Assembly (NCBI GenBank): GCA_900018335.1
Contig: FIZK01000029.1
Span: 1-33,458 of the forward strand
DNA length: 33,458 nucleotides
Source: an uncultured Clostridia bacterium
GTDB lineage: Bacteria > Bacillota > Limnochordia > Darwinibacteriales > Darwinibacteriaceae
Reading direction: 5' to 3'
Shown here: piece by piece, positions 16,603-25,110 of the stretch
Layout: each line of letters begins with the position of its first letter
Numbering within the stretch: the first letter of the stretch is position 1
Notes under the pieces: generated by a model
Told to the model about the DNA's origin: nothing
Database searches by the model: none
Seen by the model: only the letters and a program-made list of their open reading frames with translations
Translations under genes and position numbers: made by a program

Positions 16603-17027
16603 GGCAGCACCACCCCCAAGACCCAGCCCATGGCCAGGGAACAGCCCAGGCGGATCAAGAAGATGTAGCCCAAGGAGCTGCCCGCCTTCTTGCTGATGGG
16701 CAGCTCAACCAGGAGCGAATGGCAGAGCAGAAGCATGACGGAACAGATGGTGATCTCCTTCACGGTAAGTGTCAAGGCCATGATGCTTCCCGCCGCAGCA
16801 TAGAGATTGATAAAATAGCCACTGAACAGCACAAGGGCCGCCTCGCCCGACAGCCCAAACCAGTTCATATAAGGTGCAAAAAACGCCGTGATCGTCTCCA
16901 GCAAACCGCTGGCTCGAAAGACTGACACCACCACAGCCGTGGGCACCACCACCTTGGCCAGCTCCCAGGTGGTTGCCACTCCCGCCTTAGCACCCTTCTC
17001 AATCATCTTCCCCGTCACGTGGAACAT
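16599..17027 (-). CDS. Nucleoside-recognition (Gate) domain membrane protein, SpmA-like
   Basis: A 142-residue membrane protein, first of a coupled pair. The segment WELAKVVVPTAVVVSVFRASGLLETI is typical of Gate-domain proteins, followed by a GLSGEAALVLFSGYFINLYAA segment that echoes the metal/nucleoside transporter half. Starts at 17027 and 17006 are both possible: AAGGAG lies about 12 bases before the first, and the second overlaps the pseudouridine-synthase stop with GGGGAAG just upstream. Placement at the end of the zinc-transporter run suggests co-transcription. Confidence 0.72.
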   Translation of the reverse strand: MFHVTGKMIEKGAKAGVATTWELAKVVVPTAVVVSVFRASGLLETITAFFAPYMNWFGLSGEAALVLFSGYFINLYAAAGSIMALTLTVKEITICSVMLLLCHSLLVELPISKKAGSSLGYIFLIRLGCSLAMGWVLGVVLP

Positions 17028-17940
17028 TGCTTGCGAATTCTCCTTCCCGAAACCTTTTCCAAACAGAAAGCATCTGCCGGGGCATGGGACGTGTGATCAC
17101 GTGCTCCTTTCCCGTTCGCGGGTGCACAAATTCCAGGCGCCAAGCATGCAGAGCCTGGCCAGGCAGATCCGGTACCGCCCGGCTGTAGAGGGGATCGCCC
17201 ACCAAAGGATGGCCCACATGGGCGAAGTGCACTCGCACCTGATGGGTGCGTCCGCTTTCCAAGCGGGCCCGCACTAAACTGGCCTGCCCAGCGCACTGCA
17301 GAACCCGGTACACCGTCTTGGCGGTCTTGCCTTGAGGATCGGCCATGCGCTTTACCCCATGGTCAGGGGAACGGCCAATGGACACTTCGATAACACCCTG
17401 CTCCTGGGCCAGTTGACCCTGGACGATAGCTAGATATTCCCTGACCAGCTCACGCCTTCCCAGCTGCCTTAACAGCCCGTGCAGTGTGTAGGGTTCCTTA
17501 GCCACCAAAATCAATCCCGAGGTGTCCTTGTCCAGGCGGTGTACCAGACGCACTTTACCCTCCAGGCCAATGGCAGCCCAGTAATGGGCAAGTGCATTGG
17601 CCAGCGTACCCTCCTGATAGGCCCCTGTGGGATGCACCGCCATGCCCGCCGGTTTGTTCACCACCAGCAGGTATTCATCTTCAAACACCACGTCCAGGGG
17701 AATTTCCTCCGGCTCAAGCGCGGTTTTCTCGTCAAAAAAGACGATCTGGATCCGATCGCCAGCCCGTACCCTCCTGGTCAGATAATCCCTCTGCCCGTTG
17801 AGGAATACCCCGCCCCCCCTTTTCATGCGCCGGAGCAGGCCGCGGGTGAGTCCCAAGCGGCCTAAGACAACGTCTTTGACCATGAGGCCTTCCTCCTGCT
17901 CCTCCACGACGGTGGTCAGCACATGTGGATGGTCTAGCAT
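16999..17940 (-). CDS. RluA-family pseudouridine synthase
   Basis: A 313-residue RNA uridine isomerase of the RluA/RluD family. Residues about 20-70 form an S4-like RNA-binding domain (RRMKRGGGVFLNG, RAGDRIQI). The catalytic motif HRLDKDTSGL places the nucleophile at D137. Other family motifs are VVNKPAGMAVHP (94-105) and GRTHQVRVHF. The ATG at 17940 overlaps the permease stop (ATGCTAG) with GGGGAG about 9 bases upstream. The target (rRNA or tRNA position) cannot be told from sequence. Its place after the zinc transporter is probably only transcriptional. Confidence 0.93.
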   Translation of the reverse strand: MLDHPHVLTTVVEEQEEGLMVKDVVLGRLGLTRGLLRRMKRGGGVFLNGQRDYLTRRVRAGDRIQIVFFDEKTALEPEEIPLDVVFEDEYLLVVNKPAGMAVHPTGAYQEGTLANALAHYWAAIGLEGKVRLVHRLDKDTSGLILVAKEPYTLHGLLRQLGRRELVREYLAIVQGQLAQEQGVIEVSIGRSPDHGVKRMADPQGKTAKTVYRVLQCAGQASLVRARLESGRTHQVRVHFAHVGHPLVGDPLYSRAVPDLPGQALHAWRLEFVHPRTGKEHVITRPMPRQMLSVWKRFREGEFASNVPRDGEDD

Positions 17941-18770
17941 GCCAGCCTACTCCCCCTGCGCAGCCTTTGCACCACTAGAACCACAGCAAAAAACAGGGTT
18001 GCCACCAATACTACCGTTGCCCCCGGAGGTGCGCCCCAGAAGTAGGAGATGTACAATCCTAACACCGACGAAGCAAGGCCAAAGGCGGCAGCGAGCACCA
18101 TCTGCAGCTTCAACCCCTTGGTGAGCAGACCCGCTGTGGCTGGAGGAGTGATCAGCAGCGCCACCACCAAAATCACCCCCACGGCTTGGATGGAAATGAC
18201 GATGGCCACCGCGATGAGTGCTAAGAGCAGGCTTTGGAAGGCCACCACCGGAAAACCCGCCGCCTCTGCCCCAATTGGGTCAAAGGAAACCAAAACAAAC
18301 CGCGAGAAGAACAAAACCAAAACCGCCAGCAGCAGCAAGGCAAAACCGCCAATGAGAGCAATCTCCCGACTCTGCATCGCCAGCACCGAACCCAGCAGCA
18401 GGCTGTTGAGATCCCCCACAAACCCAGGGCTTGTGGACAGAAGCACAATGCCCAGCGCAAAAACGCCGGTAAAGAGGATGGCCAAGGCCGTATCGTTCCT
18501 CACATTGGAAACCCGGGTCAGCAAGACAACTCCCAGCGCCGTCAGGAGGGCAAAGAAAAGGGCGCTCAAGTGAATCCCAATACCCAAGAGCAAACCCAGG
18601 GCAATGCCGGTAAAGGCGGTATGGGCAATGGCGTCCCCCATGAAGGCCAGACCCTTCAGTACCACGAAGGTGCCGATGACTGCAGCCACAACCGCAATCA
18701 ATCCCACCCCCACGAAGGCCCGCACCATAAATGCGTATTGAAACGGTTCCAAAATCAGCTCAAGATTCAT
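17934..18770 (-). CDS. Zinc/manganese ABC transporter permease
   Basis: A 278-residue ABC-3 family permease (ZnuB/TroC/MntB type) with about eight or nine hydrophobic segments. Family signatures are GDAIAHTAFTGIALG near residue 45 and the SIQAVGVILVVALLITPPATA block. The ATG at 18770 lies inside the end of the ATPase gene (11-base overlap), with GGGGAGG upstream; a longer in-frame extension is unlikely. It forms the channel for the binding protein and ATPase encoded just upstream. Confidence 0.93.
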   Translation of the reverse strand: MNLELILEPFQYAFMVRAFVGVGLIAVVAAVIGTFVVLKGLAFMGDAIAHTAFTGIALGLLLGIGIHLSALFFALLTALGVVLLTRVSNVRNDTALAILFTGVFALGIVLLSTSPGFVGDLNSLLLGSVLAMQSREIALIGGFALLLLAVLVLFFSRFVLVSFDPIGAEAAGFPVVAFQSLLLALIAVAIVISIQAVGVILVVALLITPPATAGLLTKGLKLQMVLAAAFGLASSVLGLYISYFWGAPPGATVVLVATLFFAVVLVVQRLRRGSRLAC

Positions 18771-19533
18771 GCACCATGACCTCCCCACCTGCACCAACCT
18801 TAGGAAAGTGCCGGGCAAACAGCTCCTCCAGGATCGCCTCCGTGAGCACCTGGGAAGGCTCACCGGCGGCCAGGACCCTTCGGTTTAGGGCTAACACCTG
18901 ATCGAAGCATTCGGTCAAGCAGTCCAGGTCATGGGTGGCCGCGATGATGGTCTTACCTTGCCTGCACAGATCCACAAAGAGATCCGCCAGCTCATGCTGG
19001 GTCTGGGCATCCAAACCCGCCGCAGGCTCGTCCAACAGAATGAGATCCGCTTCTTGAACCACCGCTCGGGCCAGGAAAACCCTCTGCCGCTGTCCGCCGC
19101 TGAGGGCCCCAATCTGTGACGCTTCAAGACCTGCCAGTCCGAATAGCTCCAAGGCGCGCCGGCTGGCAGCGTAATCCTCCCGGCACAATCGGCCCCGCCA
19201 GCCTTTCCTCACCAACCGCCCTTGAAGCACCACCTCCAAGACGGTAATGGGGAAATCCCAGTCAACCTCTTCCCGCTGAGGCAGATAGGCCGTCCTTTTT
19301 CGTCCCAGCTTAGGGCTTTGACCTAAGAGGGTCAAAGTGTCATAACTAAAGGGCTTAAGCAGCCCCACCGCCGTTTTGAGCAGAGTGGATTTGCCGCCTC
19401 CGTTGGGGCCGATGATGGCCGCAAGGGATCCGCGGGGTACCTGCCAGGAAACGCCCTCCAGCACTACCTGGTCTTGGTAGCCTGCGATGAGGTTTCGCAC
19501 TTCCAGGGCAAGTCCCGACTGAAACACCGTCAT
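18760..19533 (-). CDS. Zinc/manganese ABC transporter ATPase
   Basis: A 257-residue ABC ATPase of the ZnuC/MntA type. Walker A is GPNGGGKST (42-50), the Q-loop is in YLPQREEVDWDFPITV (the DWDFP motif is characteristic of metal-importer ATPases), the signature is LSGGQRQR, Walker B is LILLDEPAAGLD, and the H-switch is in AATHDL. The ATG overlaps the binding-protein stop by 4 bases. Cytoplasmic energy subunit of the importer. Confidence 0.95.
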   Translation of the reverse strand: MTVFQSGLALEVRNLIAGYQDQVVLEGVSWQVPRGSLAAIIGPNGGGKSTLLKTAVGLLKPFSYDTLTLLGQSPKLGRKRTAYLPQREEVDWDFPITVLEVVLQGRLVRKGWRGRLCREDYAASRRALELFGLAGLEASQIGALSGGQRQRVFLARAVVQEADLILLDEPAAGLDAQTQHELADLFVDLCRQGKTIIAATHDLDCLTECFDQVLALNRRVLAAGEPSQVLTEAILEELFARHFPKVGAGGEVMVHES

Positions 19534-20432
19534 TGCAACGCCTCCAATAACACCTGTAGGTTGTACTCCATCATCTCCACATAGGTGGGCACCGCCTCGC
19601 TGAGGCTGTCACTATAGAGCGTAAAGACCTGGGCACCGGCTTCCTGGGCCAGGGCCTGGATATAGCGAGTACCGCTGTTGAGCTGGGGTTCTGTGAAGAC
19701 CGCTGGCTTTTCCAGCTGCTTCACCAGTTCCACCAGGCGCCCCAGATCCCTGGGATTGGGCTCTGCCTCCGGGTTGTGCACCAGAAACTCCACCACCTCG
19801 AAGCCGTAACGTTCCGCCAAATAGCTGAAGGCATTGTGATAGGTGACGATGATCCTGTTTTCGGGAGGGATCTCGGCCAACTCGGCCGCCAGTCTCCCAT
19901 CCAAAGCCCACAGTTCCTGGATGTACCTGGCCGCGTTCTCGGCGAAGTAGTCTGCACGGTCCGGGGACAGCTCCTGCAGAGCCTGGGTTATTCGCTCTAC
20001 ATAGGCCACAGCGTTGGGTACGCTCAGCCACAAATGGGGATCATGGGCGTGGGTATGGCCGTGGTGGGTGTGGGCTTCCAGCAGGGATAACCCCTCCGAC
20101 GCCAGGATCAGGGAAACGTGGGGCCCAGCGGCGCTGCGCATCACGGGCAGCAGCCAATCGTCAAAAGCTGCACCATTGGCCACCAGCAAATCTGCCTTGG
20201 CGACTAACCCCGCCTCCCTGGGGGAAGGCTCCCAGGTGTGGGGATCGGCGCCCAGGGGAACCAGCGCATGCACCGCGACCTCCCTGCCCCCCACCTGCTG
20301 AACGAAGTCCTGCAGAATAGAAAAGGTGGTCACCACCTGCAGCTGCCGGGCCTCAAGGCTAGACGCACTCCACAGCGCCAGCAAGCAGACTGCACCACCC
20401 ACCAGCAGAAGCCTATACGCCTTTTTCTTCAC
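19530..20432 (-). CDS. Zinc/manganese ABC transporter substrate-binding protein
   Basis: A 300-residue cluster A-I (ZnuA/TroA) metal-binding protein. Ligands expected from the family are H65 (GADPHTWEP), H133 (DPHLWL), H199 (VTYHNAF) and D275 (YSDSL). A short histidine-rich loop, HTHHGHTHAHDPH, at 121-133 favours zinc, as such loops are common in ZnuA. An N-terminal signal peptide ends near LEA (residue 28); I see no good lipobox, which is unusual for a Gram-positive binding protein and leaves its anchoring unclear. GTG start at 20432 with GGGGG about 8 bases upstream. It is first of the importer run and lies 44 bases after manA. Confidence 0.94.
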   Translation of the reverse strand: MKKKAYRLLLVGGAVCLLALWSASSLEARQLQVVTTFSILQDFVQQVGGREVAVHALVPLGADPHTWEPSPREAGLVAKADLLVANGAAFDDWLLPVMRSAAGPHVSLILASEGLSLLEAHTHHGHTHAHDPHLWLSVPNAVAYVERITQALQELSPDRADYFAENAARYIQELWALDGRLAAELAEIPPENRIIVTYHNAFSYLAERYGFEVVEFLVHNPEAEPNPRDLGRLVELVKQLEKPAVFTEPQLNSGTRYIQALAQEAGAQVFTLYSDSLSEAVPTYVEMMEYNLQVLLEALQ

Positions 20433-20476
20433 ACCAACATCCCCCTTTGCGTGGAAGACAGCCCCGCCAGCCCTGT

Positions 20477-21430
20477 TTAGGTCAGCGCTGGGCTGCTTCT
20501 GAGCACGATGCCCTCCGCTCTCAGCTCACAACTGTCCAGGGCAGCGGGGAGCAGACAAGACTGGCCCGCAGCCAGTTCGGTAACGGTTTCCCCGTGTACA
20601 ACTTCTGCCCTGCCCCCGATCGAGGTGAGAATCTGAAAGGCGCCATCCAGTTTGAGCACACGCCGCTGGGGTTTGTCCAGCACCTCAAACTGGAAGTAGC
20701 GGGCACAGCGTGCTAGATGATAGTCGACATCCAGAGCCTGGGCAGAAAAATCAATGACGTCCAGGGCTTGGTGGATGTGCAGATCCCGAGGATTACCTTC
20801 TTGATCAAGGCGATCCCAGTCATAGACGCGATAGGTGGTGTCAGAGTTCTGCTGGATCTCCGCCACCAGGCAGCCCGCGCCCAGAGCATGCACCAATCCG
20901 GCGGAAATGGGATAGACTTGACCGGCCTGCACGGAAACCTTATTCAAGCAGGCCAAAATGGCCTCTCCCCCCGCCTCAATGGCCTGGGCAAACTGGTCCT
21001 TGGTGACTCCGGGCCGCAATCCCCAGACGATCCACGCACCGGGCTCGGCGTGCACGATGTACCACATTTCGCTCTTGCCCCACGTTTCGGCGGTGTGTTG
21101 GCGCACGTAGTCATCGTCGGGATGAACCTGCACAGAAAGATCCTGGTTCGCATCGATCAGCTTAAGCAGCAGCGGAAACCTGCCCTCGGATGAAACTGTG
21201 CGGCCCAGGAGATCTGTGCCGTACGCATGCACCAGCTCAACCAGGCTTTTCCCAGCCAAGGGGCCTTGATCGACCACACTGGTTCCGTTGGCATGGGCGG
21301 CCACGTCCCAGCTTTCACCGATTAGACCCGGGGGAAGGGCCCGCCCTAAGATCTTGGCCAGCTGCCTTCCCCCCCAAATCTTTTCCTTGTAGATGGGATG
21401 AAAAGTAAGTGGATAGAGCTTTTGCTTCAT
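20477..21430 (-). CDS. manA: Class I mannose-6-phosphate isomerase
   Basis: A 317-residue zinc enzyme that interconverts mannose-6-phosphate and fructose-6-phosphate. Family motifs are KIWGGRQLA (18-26), the zinc-binding QVHPDDDYV near residue 100, SEMWYIV, PISAGLVHALG and the EIQQNSDTTYRVYDWDR block. It is close to the short Bacillus-type class I enzymes in length. AGGAGG lies 6 bases before the ATG. It follows pgi by 10 bases, so the two are co-transcribed and feed hexose phosphates into glycolysis. Confidence 0.95.
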   Translation of the reverse strand: MKQKLYPLTFHPIYKEKIWGGRQLAKILGRALPPGLIGESWDVAAHANGTSVVDQGPLAGKSLVELVHAYGTDLLGRTVSSEGRFPLLLKLIDANQDLSVQVHPDDDYVRQHTAETWGKSEMWYIVHAEPGAWIVWGLRPGVTKDQFAQAIEAGGEAILACLNKVSVQAGQVYPISAGLVHALGAGCLVAEIQQNSDTTYRVYDWDRLDQEGNPRDLHIHQALDVIDFSAQALDVDYHLARCARYFQFEVLDKPQRRVLKLDGAFQILTSIGGRAEVVHGETVTELAAGQSCLLPAALDSCELRAEGIVLRSSPALT

Positions 21431-21440
21431 GGCGAGCCTC

Positions 21441-22790
21441 CTACTTCAGCCGCTGTTCCAGCTCCTGCCTTTCAGCTTCGAAACCGGGCTTGCCCAACAG
21501 GGCAAACATGTTCCTCTTGTACATCTCCACTCCCGGCTGATCGAAGGGATTGACGCCCAACAAGTAGCCGCTCATGGCACAGGCCTTTTCAAAGAAGTAC
21601 AGCAGAGCTCCGCAGTAGAAGGGACTCAGTTCTGGGACCTCCACGATCAAATTGGGCACTCCTCCGTCTGTGTGGGCCAGGACTGTACCGTGGAAAGCCT
21701 TGGCGTTGATGTGGCCAAGATCCGTACCTGCCAAGTAGTTAAACCCGTCCCTGTCTTCTGGATCGCGTGGGACTGACACCTCCGCACCACTTTGTTCCAT
21801 CCACACGGTTGTGGCGAAGATATTGCGCGTGCCATCCTGCATGAACTGGCCCAGGGAATGCAGGTCAGTGGTGAAGTTGACACTGGCTGGGAAAATGCCC
21901 TTCTGGTCCTTGCCTTCGCTTTCCCCGAACAGCTGCTTCCACCATTCGCTGAGATAGTACAGGGAGGGCTCGTAGTTCACCAGGATCTCGATGCTCTTCC
22001 CTTTGCGGTAGAAGATGTTGCGCAGGGCGGCATACTGGTAGGCACCATTTTCGTGCAGCTGGGGCCTGCTGAACCACCCGTGGGCGGCCGCCGCTCCCTG
22101 GAGCAGTTCTTCGATGTCAATACCCGCAACAGCTATGGGCAGCAGCCCCACCGCGGTGAGCACAGAATACCTGCCTCCCACATCCTCGGGAATGGTGAAG
22201 CTGGTGTAGCCTTCGGCTTCAGCCATGCCCCTCAGGGCTCCTTTTGAGGCATCTGTGGTAACGTAAATCCTCTCCCGGGCCCCTTCCGCCCCGTATTTCC
22301 TTTCCAACAGCTCACGGAAGATGCGGAAGGCGATGGCCTGCTCCGTGGTTGTTCCCGACTTGGAAATGACGTTTAGCGCAAAGCTTCGATCACCGACCAG
22401 CTCCACCAAATCCCGCACGTATTTGCTGCTCACGGCATGGCCGGCAAAGAAAATCTGCGGCGTCTTGCGGACGCCTGGGCTCAGCAGGTTGTAAAAGGAG
22501 TGGGACAACGCATTGATTACTGCCCGTGCACCCAAGTACGAACCGCCTATGCCGATAACGATTAGGACTTCGCACTCTTCCTGGATCTTCTGGGCAGCCT
22601 CCTTGATGCGAGCCAGTTCAGCACGGTCGAATTTCACCGGCAGATCAAGCCAACCCAAAAAGTCGCTGCCGGCACCGGTCCCCTCGTGCAGCTGCCTGTG
22701 GGCTTCTGCCACCTGGGGAGCCAACAGCTCCAACTCATTCGGGCGCAAAAAGGGGACTGCGAAGTTGTGGTTGAAAACAAGTTCTTTCAC
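21441..22790 (-). CDS. pgi: Glucose-6-phosphate isomerase
   Basis: A 449-residue phosphoglucose isomerase of the Bacillus-type length. Motifs are [11 protein letters not shown] near residue 80, SKSGTTTE (sugar-phosphate binding), and the C-terminal signature [15 protein letters not shown] chose the GTG at 22790 because it gives the usual VKELVFNHN-like N-terminus and has AAAGGA 11 bases upstream; the spacing is long. A 4-codon reading frame (ATG 22801 to TGA 22787) overlaps this start. It is first of the pgi-manA operon and is divergent from mtnN. Confidence 0.95.
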   Translation of the reverse strand: MKELVFNHNFAVPFLRPNELELLAPQVAEAHRQLHEGTGAGSDFLGWLDLPVKFDRAELARIKEAAQKIQEECEVLIVIGIGGSYLGARAVINALSHSFYNLLSPGVRKTPQIFFAGHAVSSKYVRDLVELVGDRSFALNVISKSGTTTEQAIAFRIFRELLERKYGAEGARERIYVTTDASKGALRGMAEAEGYTSFTIPEDVGGRYSVLTAVGLLPIAVAGIDIEELLQGAAAAHGWFSRPQLHENGAYQYAALRNIFYRKGKSIEILVNYEPSLYYLSEWWKQLFGESEGKDQKGIFPASVNFTTDLHSLGQFMQDGTRNIFATTVWMEQSGAEVSVPRDPEDRDGFNYLAGTDLGHINAKAFHGTVLAHTDGGVPNLIVEVPELSPFYCGALLYFFEKACAMSGYLLGVNPFDQPGVEMYKRNMFALLGKPGFEAERQELEQRLK

Positions 22791-22857
22791 TGTTGTATCA
22801 TTCCTTTCTTCAAAGCGCCTTCCAAACCTATCAATACGACATCGCATCCGCTGTACC

Positions 22858-22886
22858 TTCCATCAAATCCCACTTTGTGGTAAACT
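22858..22886 (+). promoter_or_regulatory. Candidate promoter of mtnN
   Basis: TTCCAT and TAAACT are 17 bases apart, and TG precedes the -10 by one base (TGGTAAACT), giving an extended -10. The boxes match the consensus only partly. Transcription would start near 22893, leaving a very short leader that holds the GGAGGT site. Confidence 0.35.
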
Positions 22887-22905
22887 AAGAATGGAGGTGA
22901 AGTAA

Positions 22906-23616
22906 GTGGACGCAGCACTAATTGCAGCCATGGATGAAGAAGTGGTGGCTTTACGCGAAAAGTTAACCTCGGCCCAACGAGTGGCGGTTCCCTTCGCCGA
23001 GCTGCCCATTTATCAAGGTCAACTACAAGATCTGGACACGGTGATCGTACAGTGCGGCATCGGCAAAGTCAATGCCGCCTTGGCCACACAGTACACTATA
23101 GATCATTTCAAACCCAAGGTGATCATAACCAGTGGAGTAGCGGGAGCAGTCAGCCCCAAAATCCGAGTTGGCGATGTGATCATCGCCACAGCGGCGCAGC
23201 AGCATGATTTTGACGTGCGCGGCTTTGGCTACCCCGTGGGAGTGATCCCGCGGCTCAGCAGCAGTCTGTTCCCTGCAGACCACCGCCTGGTTGAGCTGGC
23301 AGCGGCAGCCGCGGGCAAACTGAATGCCAGAACCCACCAGGGGCTGGTGGTTTCCGGCGACGCTTTTATCTGTTCCCAGGAGCAAAAAGATGAGATCCTC
23401 AAGCATTTCCCAGAGGCACTTTGTGCCGATATGGAAGCGGCCGCCATAGCCCAGGTGGCAGCGCTCAACGGAATACCTTTCTTGATCCTGGAGACTATTT
23501 CCGATCAGGCCGACGATGAGGCAGAGGATGTCTTCTATGAGACGCTCCCGGATGTTCTGGCCGGGTTAAACTCCGTCATCGAGGAGCTGCTGGGACTGCT
23601 TAGGACTGGCCTCTGA
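22906..23616 (+). CDS. mtnN: 5'-methylthioadenosine/S-adenosylhomocysteine nucleosidase
   Basis: A 236-residue nucleosidase that removes adenine from methylthioadenosine and S-adenosylhomocysteine. The catalytic glutamate is in AAMDEEV (E11/E12), the GVAGAVSP loop is near residue 80, the MEAAAIAQVA block is present, and the catalytic aspartate is in ISDQADDEA. GTG start at 22906 with GGAGGT about 7 bases upstream. It supplies S-ribosylhomocysteine to LuxS, encoded 1.5 kb downstream on the same strand. Its last 51 bases overlap the convergent cwlD gene. Confidence 0.96.
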   Translation: MDAALIAAMDEEVVALREKLTSAQRVAVPFAELPIYQGQLQDLDTVIVQCGIGKVNAALATQYTIDHFKPKVIITSGVAGAVSPKIRVGDVIIATAAQQHDFDVRGFGYPVGVIPRLSSSLFPADHRLVELAAAAAGKLNARTHQGLVVSGDAFICSQEQKDEILKHFPEALCADMEAAAIAQVAALNGIPFLILETISDQADDEAEDVFYETLPDVLAGLNSVIEELLGLLRTGL

Positions 23617-24336
23617 CTGCTCACCGTGCCGCCATTCCCAAAACTTCAAGATTCCCTGGCAGAGAGCACTGGCTACTGCAGCGCGAAACTGGGGATCACC
23701 GAGTTTGGCCAGATCCGTCGGGTTGGACATAAAGCCTACTTCCACCAAAACCACGGGAGGCCTAGCCTTTAAGAGGAGCAGGGTGCTGCGGGGTATGGGT
23801 GCCCGTTCGTTGAGCACCTGCACCTTCTCCAACTCTTCTAGGACAAGCTGGGCGTAGATCTGGTCCAAGTAGCTGTCCTTCATGAAGAAGACTATGGCTC
23901 CCGCTTCACTGGAGTCTTTGGCGGCATTGGCATGCACACTAATACCCAGCTGTGCTTGGTTCATCAATTTGAAACGGCCCAAAAGGTCCCTGCGGTGGCG
24001 CGTGCCTTCGTTCACCAAGTGGCTCACATCACGGTCCGTCTCCCGGGTGAGGCCCACCACCAGGCCCTCGCTCCTTAGGATCTCTGCCATCTGCAGCACT
24101 ATATCCAGTACATAGTCCTTCTCGTAAATTTCCCCTTTCCCAATGGCACCTGAGTCGATGCCGCCGTGGCCCGGGTCCAGCATAATGTCGTAGACGATGT
24201 CCTGGTGGATTAAGCTCAGGGCGTGCAGACCCAAGGGATGGTGATGGTAGAGGGACAGGAGCAGCACCACGCCCATGGCGCCCAATAGGAACCAACCCAA
24301 ACCCTTGGGAACAATGAGAATGTATAAACGGGACAT
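23566..24336 (-). CDS. cwlD: N-acetylmuramoyl-L-alanine amidase CwlD
   Basis: A 256-residue amidase_3 enzyme with an N-terminal membrane anchor (about residues 8-30). Zinc ligands are H57 (LDPGHGGIDSGA), E72 (YEKDYVLDI) and H135 (SVHANA), and the catalytic glutamate is E199 (VEVGFMSN). Length, anchor and lack of cell-wall binding repeats match CwlD, which makes the muramic-delta-lactam of spore cortex needed for germination. The start at 24336 is preferred over 24363 on family length. It overlaps mtnN tail to tail by 51 bases. A sporulation-sigma promoter would be expected upstream, but I could not identify one with confidence. Confidence 0.88.
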   Translation of the reverse strand: MSRLYILIVPKGLGWFLLGAMGVVLLLSLYHHHPLGLHALSLIHQDIVYDIMLDPGHGGIDSGAIGKGEIYEKDYVLDIVLQMAEILRSEGLVVGLTRETDRDVSHLVNEGTRHRRDLLGRFKLMNQAQLGISVHANAAKDSSEAGAIVFFMKDSYLDQIYAQLVLEELEKVQVLNERAPIPRSTLLLLKARPPVVLVEVGFMSNPTDLAKLGDPQFRAAVASALCQGILKFWEWRHGEQSEASPKQSQQLLDDGV

Positions 24337-24422
24337 GCGCTTGGGGCCCCCTTTCCCTCCCATGTATATTCCAACGGGGGTTGCCCTAAGCAATTGATGA
24401 AGCCTAGAAAGGAAGGAAAAGG

Positions 24423-25106
24423 ATGCAAAGAGTTCTTTGTGTAGCGTTGATCCTCGTCCTTTTGTCCAGCGGCTTGGCAGCTGCCTCACAGCTTCCCGGC
24501 GAGATCCTGCAAAACGCCGCCGACGTCCTGCGGGAGATGACCCAACAACCCGACTCCCAACAGTTCCAGAACATGGTGGGCAACGCCTATGGAGTAGCCA
24601 TCTTCCCCTCCGTGATCAAAGCCGGGCTGGGTATCGGCGGAAGGTACGGTGAAGGGGTGGTGCTCAAGCACGACCAGGCCACGGGCAAATGGTATGGTCC
24701 CTACTTTGTGGAAATGAAAGGACTCTCCTACGGACTCCAGATCGGTGTGCAGAGCATCTCCCTGGTCCTGGTGGTGGCCACTGAGGAAGGTATCAAAAGC
24801 CTACAGGAGGGACGGGTCACCCTGGGGGGCAATCTCTCCATGGCCGCCGGGCCGGTGGGACGCTCAGCGGAAGCAGGCACCGACATTCAGCTCAAAGCCT
24901 CGATGTACAGCTATTCCATGAGCAGAGGTGTTTTTGCAGGCGCTTCTTTGGAGGGCTCCACCGTGAGCAACCACTCCAGCGCCAACAAGCTTTACTGGAA
25001 CGAGGAGCTAACACCAAGTGAGATGCTGACCAAAGAAGCTAAAGGAACAGACATCCAGGTACTGCTCGACGAACTCAACCGCATAGTCAAAGAACAAGAC
25101 AGGTGA
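24423..25106 (+). CDS. Secreted SYLF/Ysc84-domain (DUF500) protein
   Basis: A 227-residue protein with an N-terminal signal peptide (hydrophobic core to about residue 20, likely cut after AAA or ASQ) and a SYLF lipid-binding domain for the rest. Family features are GVAIFPSVIKAGLGIGGRYGEGV (about 57-79), GLSYGLQIGVQSISLVLVV and GPVGRSAEAGTD, with LKASMYSYSMSRGVFAGASLEG and NKLYW near the end. In eukaryotes SYLF binds phosphoinositides and actin; the bacterial role is unknown. GGAAGGAAAAGG precedes the ATG. It is followed by luxS after 4 bases, so the two are probably co-transcribed. A weak promoter (TTGGGG, 18 bases, TATATT near 24366) lies upstream. Confidence 0.9.
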   Translation: MQRVLCVALILVLLSSGLAAASQLPGEILQNAADVLREMTQQPDSQQFQNMVGNAYGVAIFPSVIKAGLGIGGRYGEGVVLKHDQATGKWYGPYFVEMKGLSYGLQIGVQSISLVLVVATEEGIKSLQEGRVTLGGNLSMAAGPVGRSAEAGTDIQLKASMYSYSMSRGVFAGASLEGSTVSNHSSANKLYWNEELTPSEMLTKEAKGTDIQVLLDELNRIVKEQDR

Positions 25107-25110
25107 TGAC

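Noticed and set aside
16141-17027. Firm naming of the Gate-domain pair as SpmA and SpmB
   Set aside because: Both proteins are shorter than the Bacillus proteins and the neighbours are not sporulation genes, so only a likeness is claimed.
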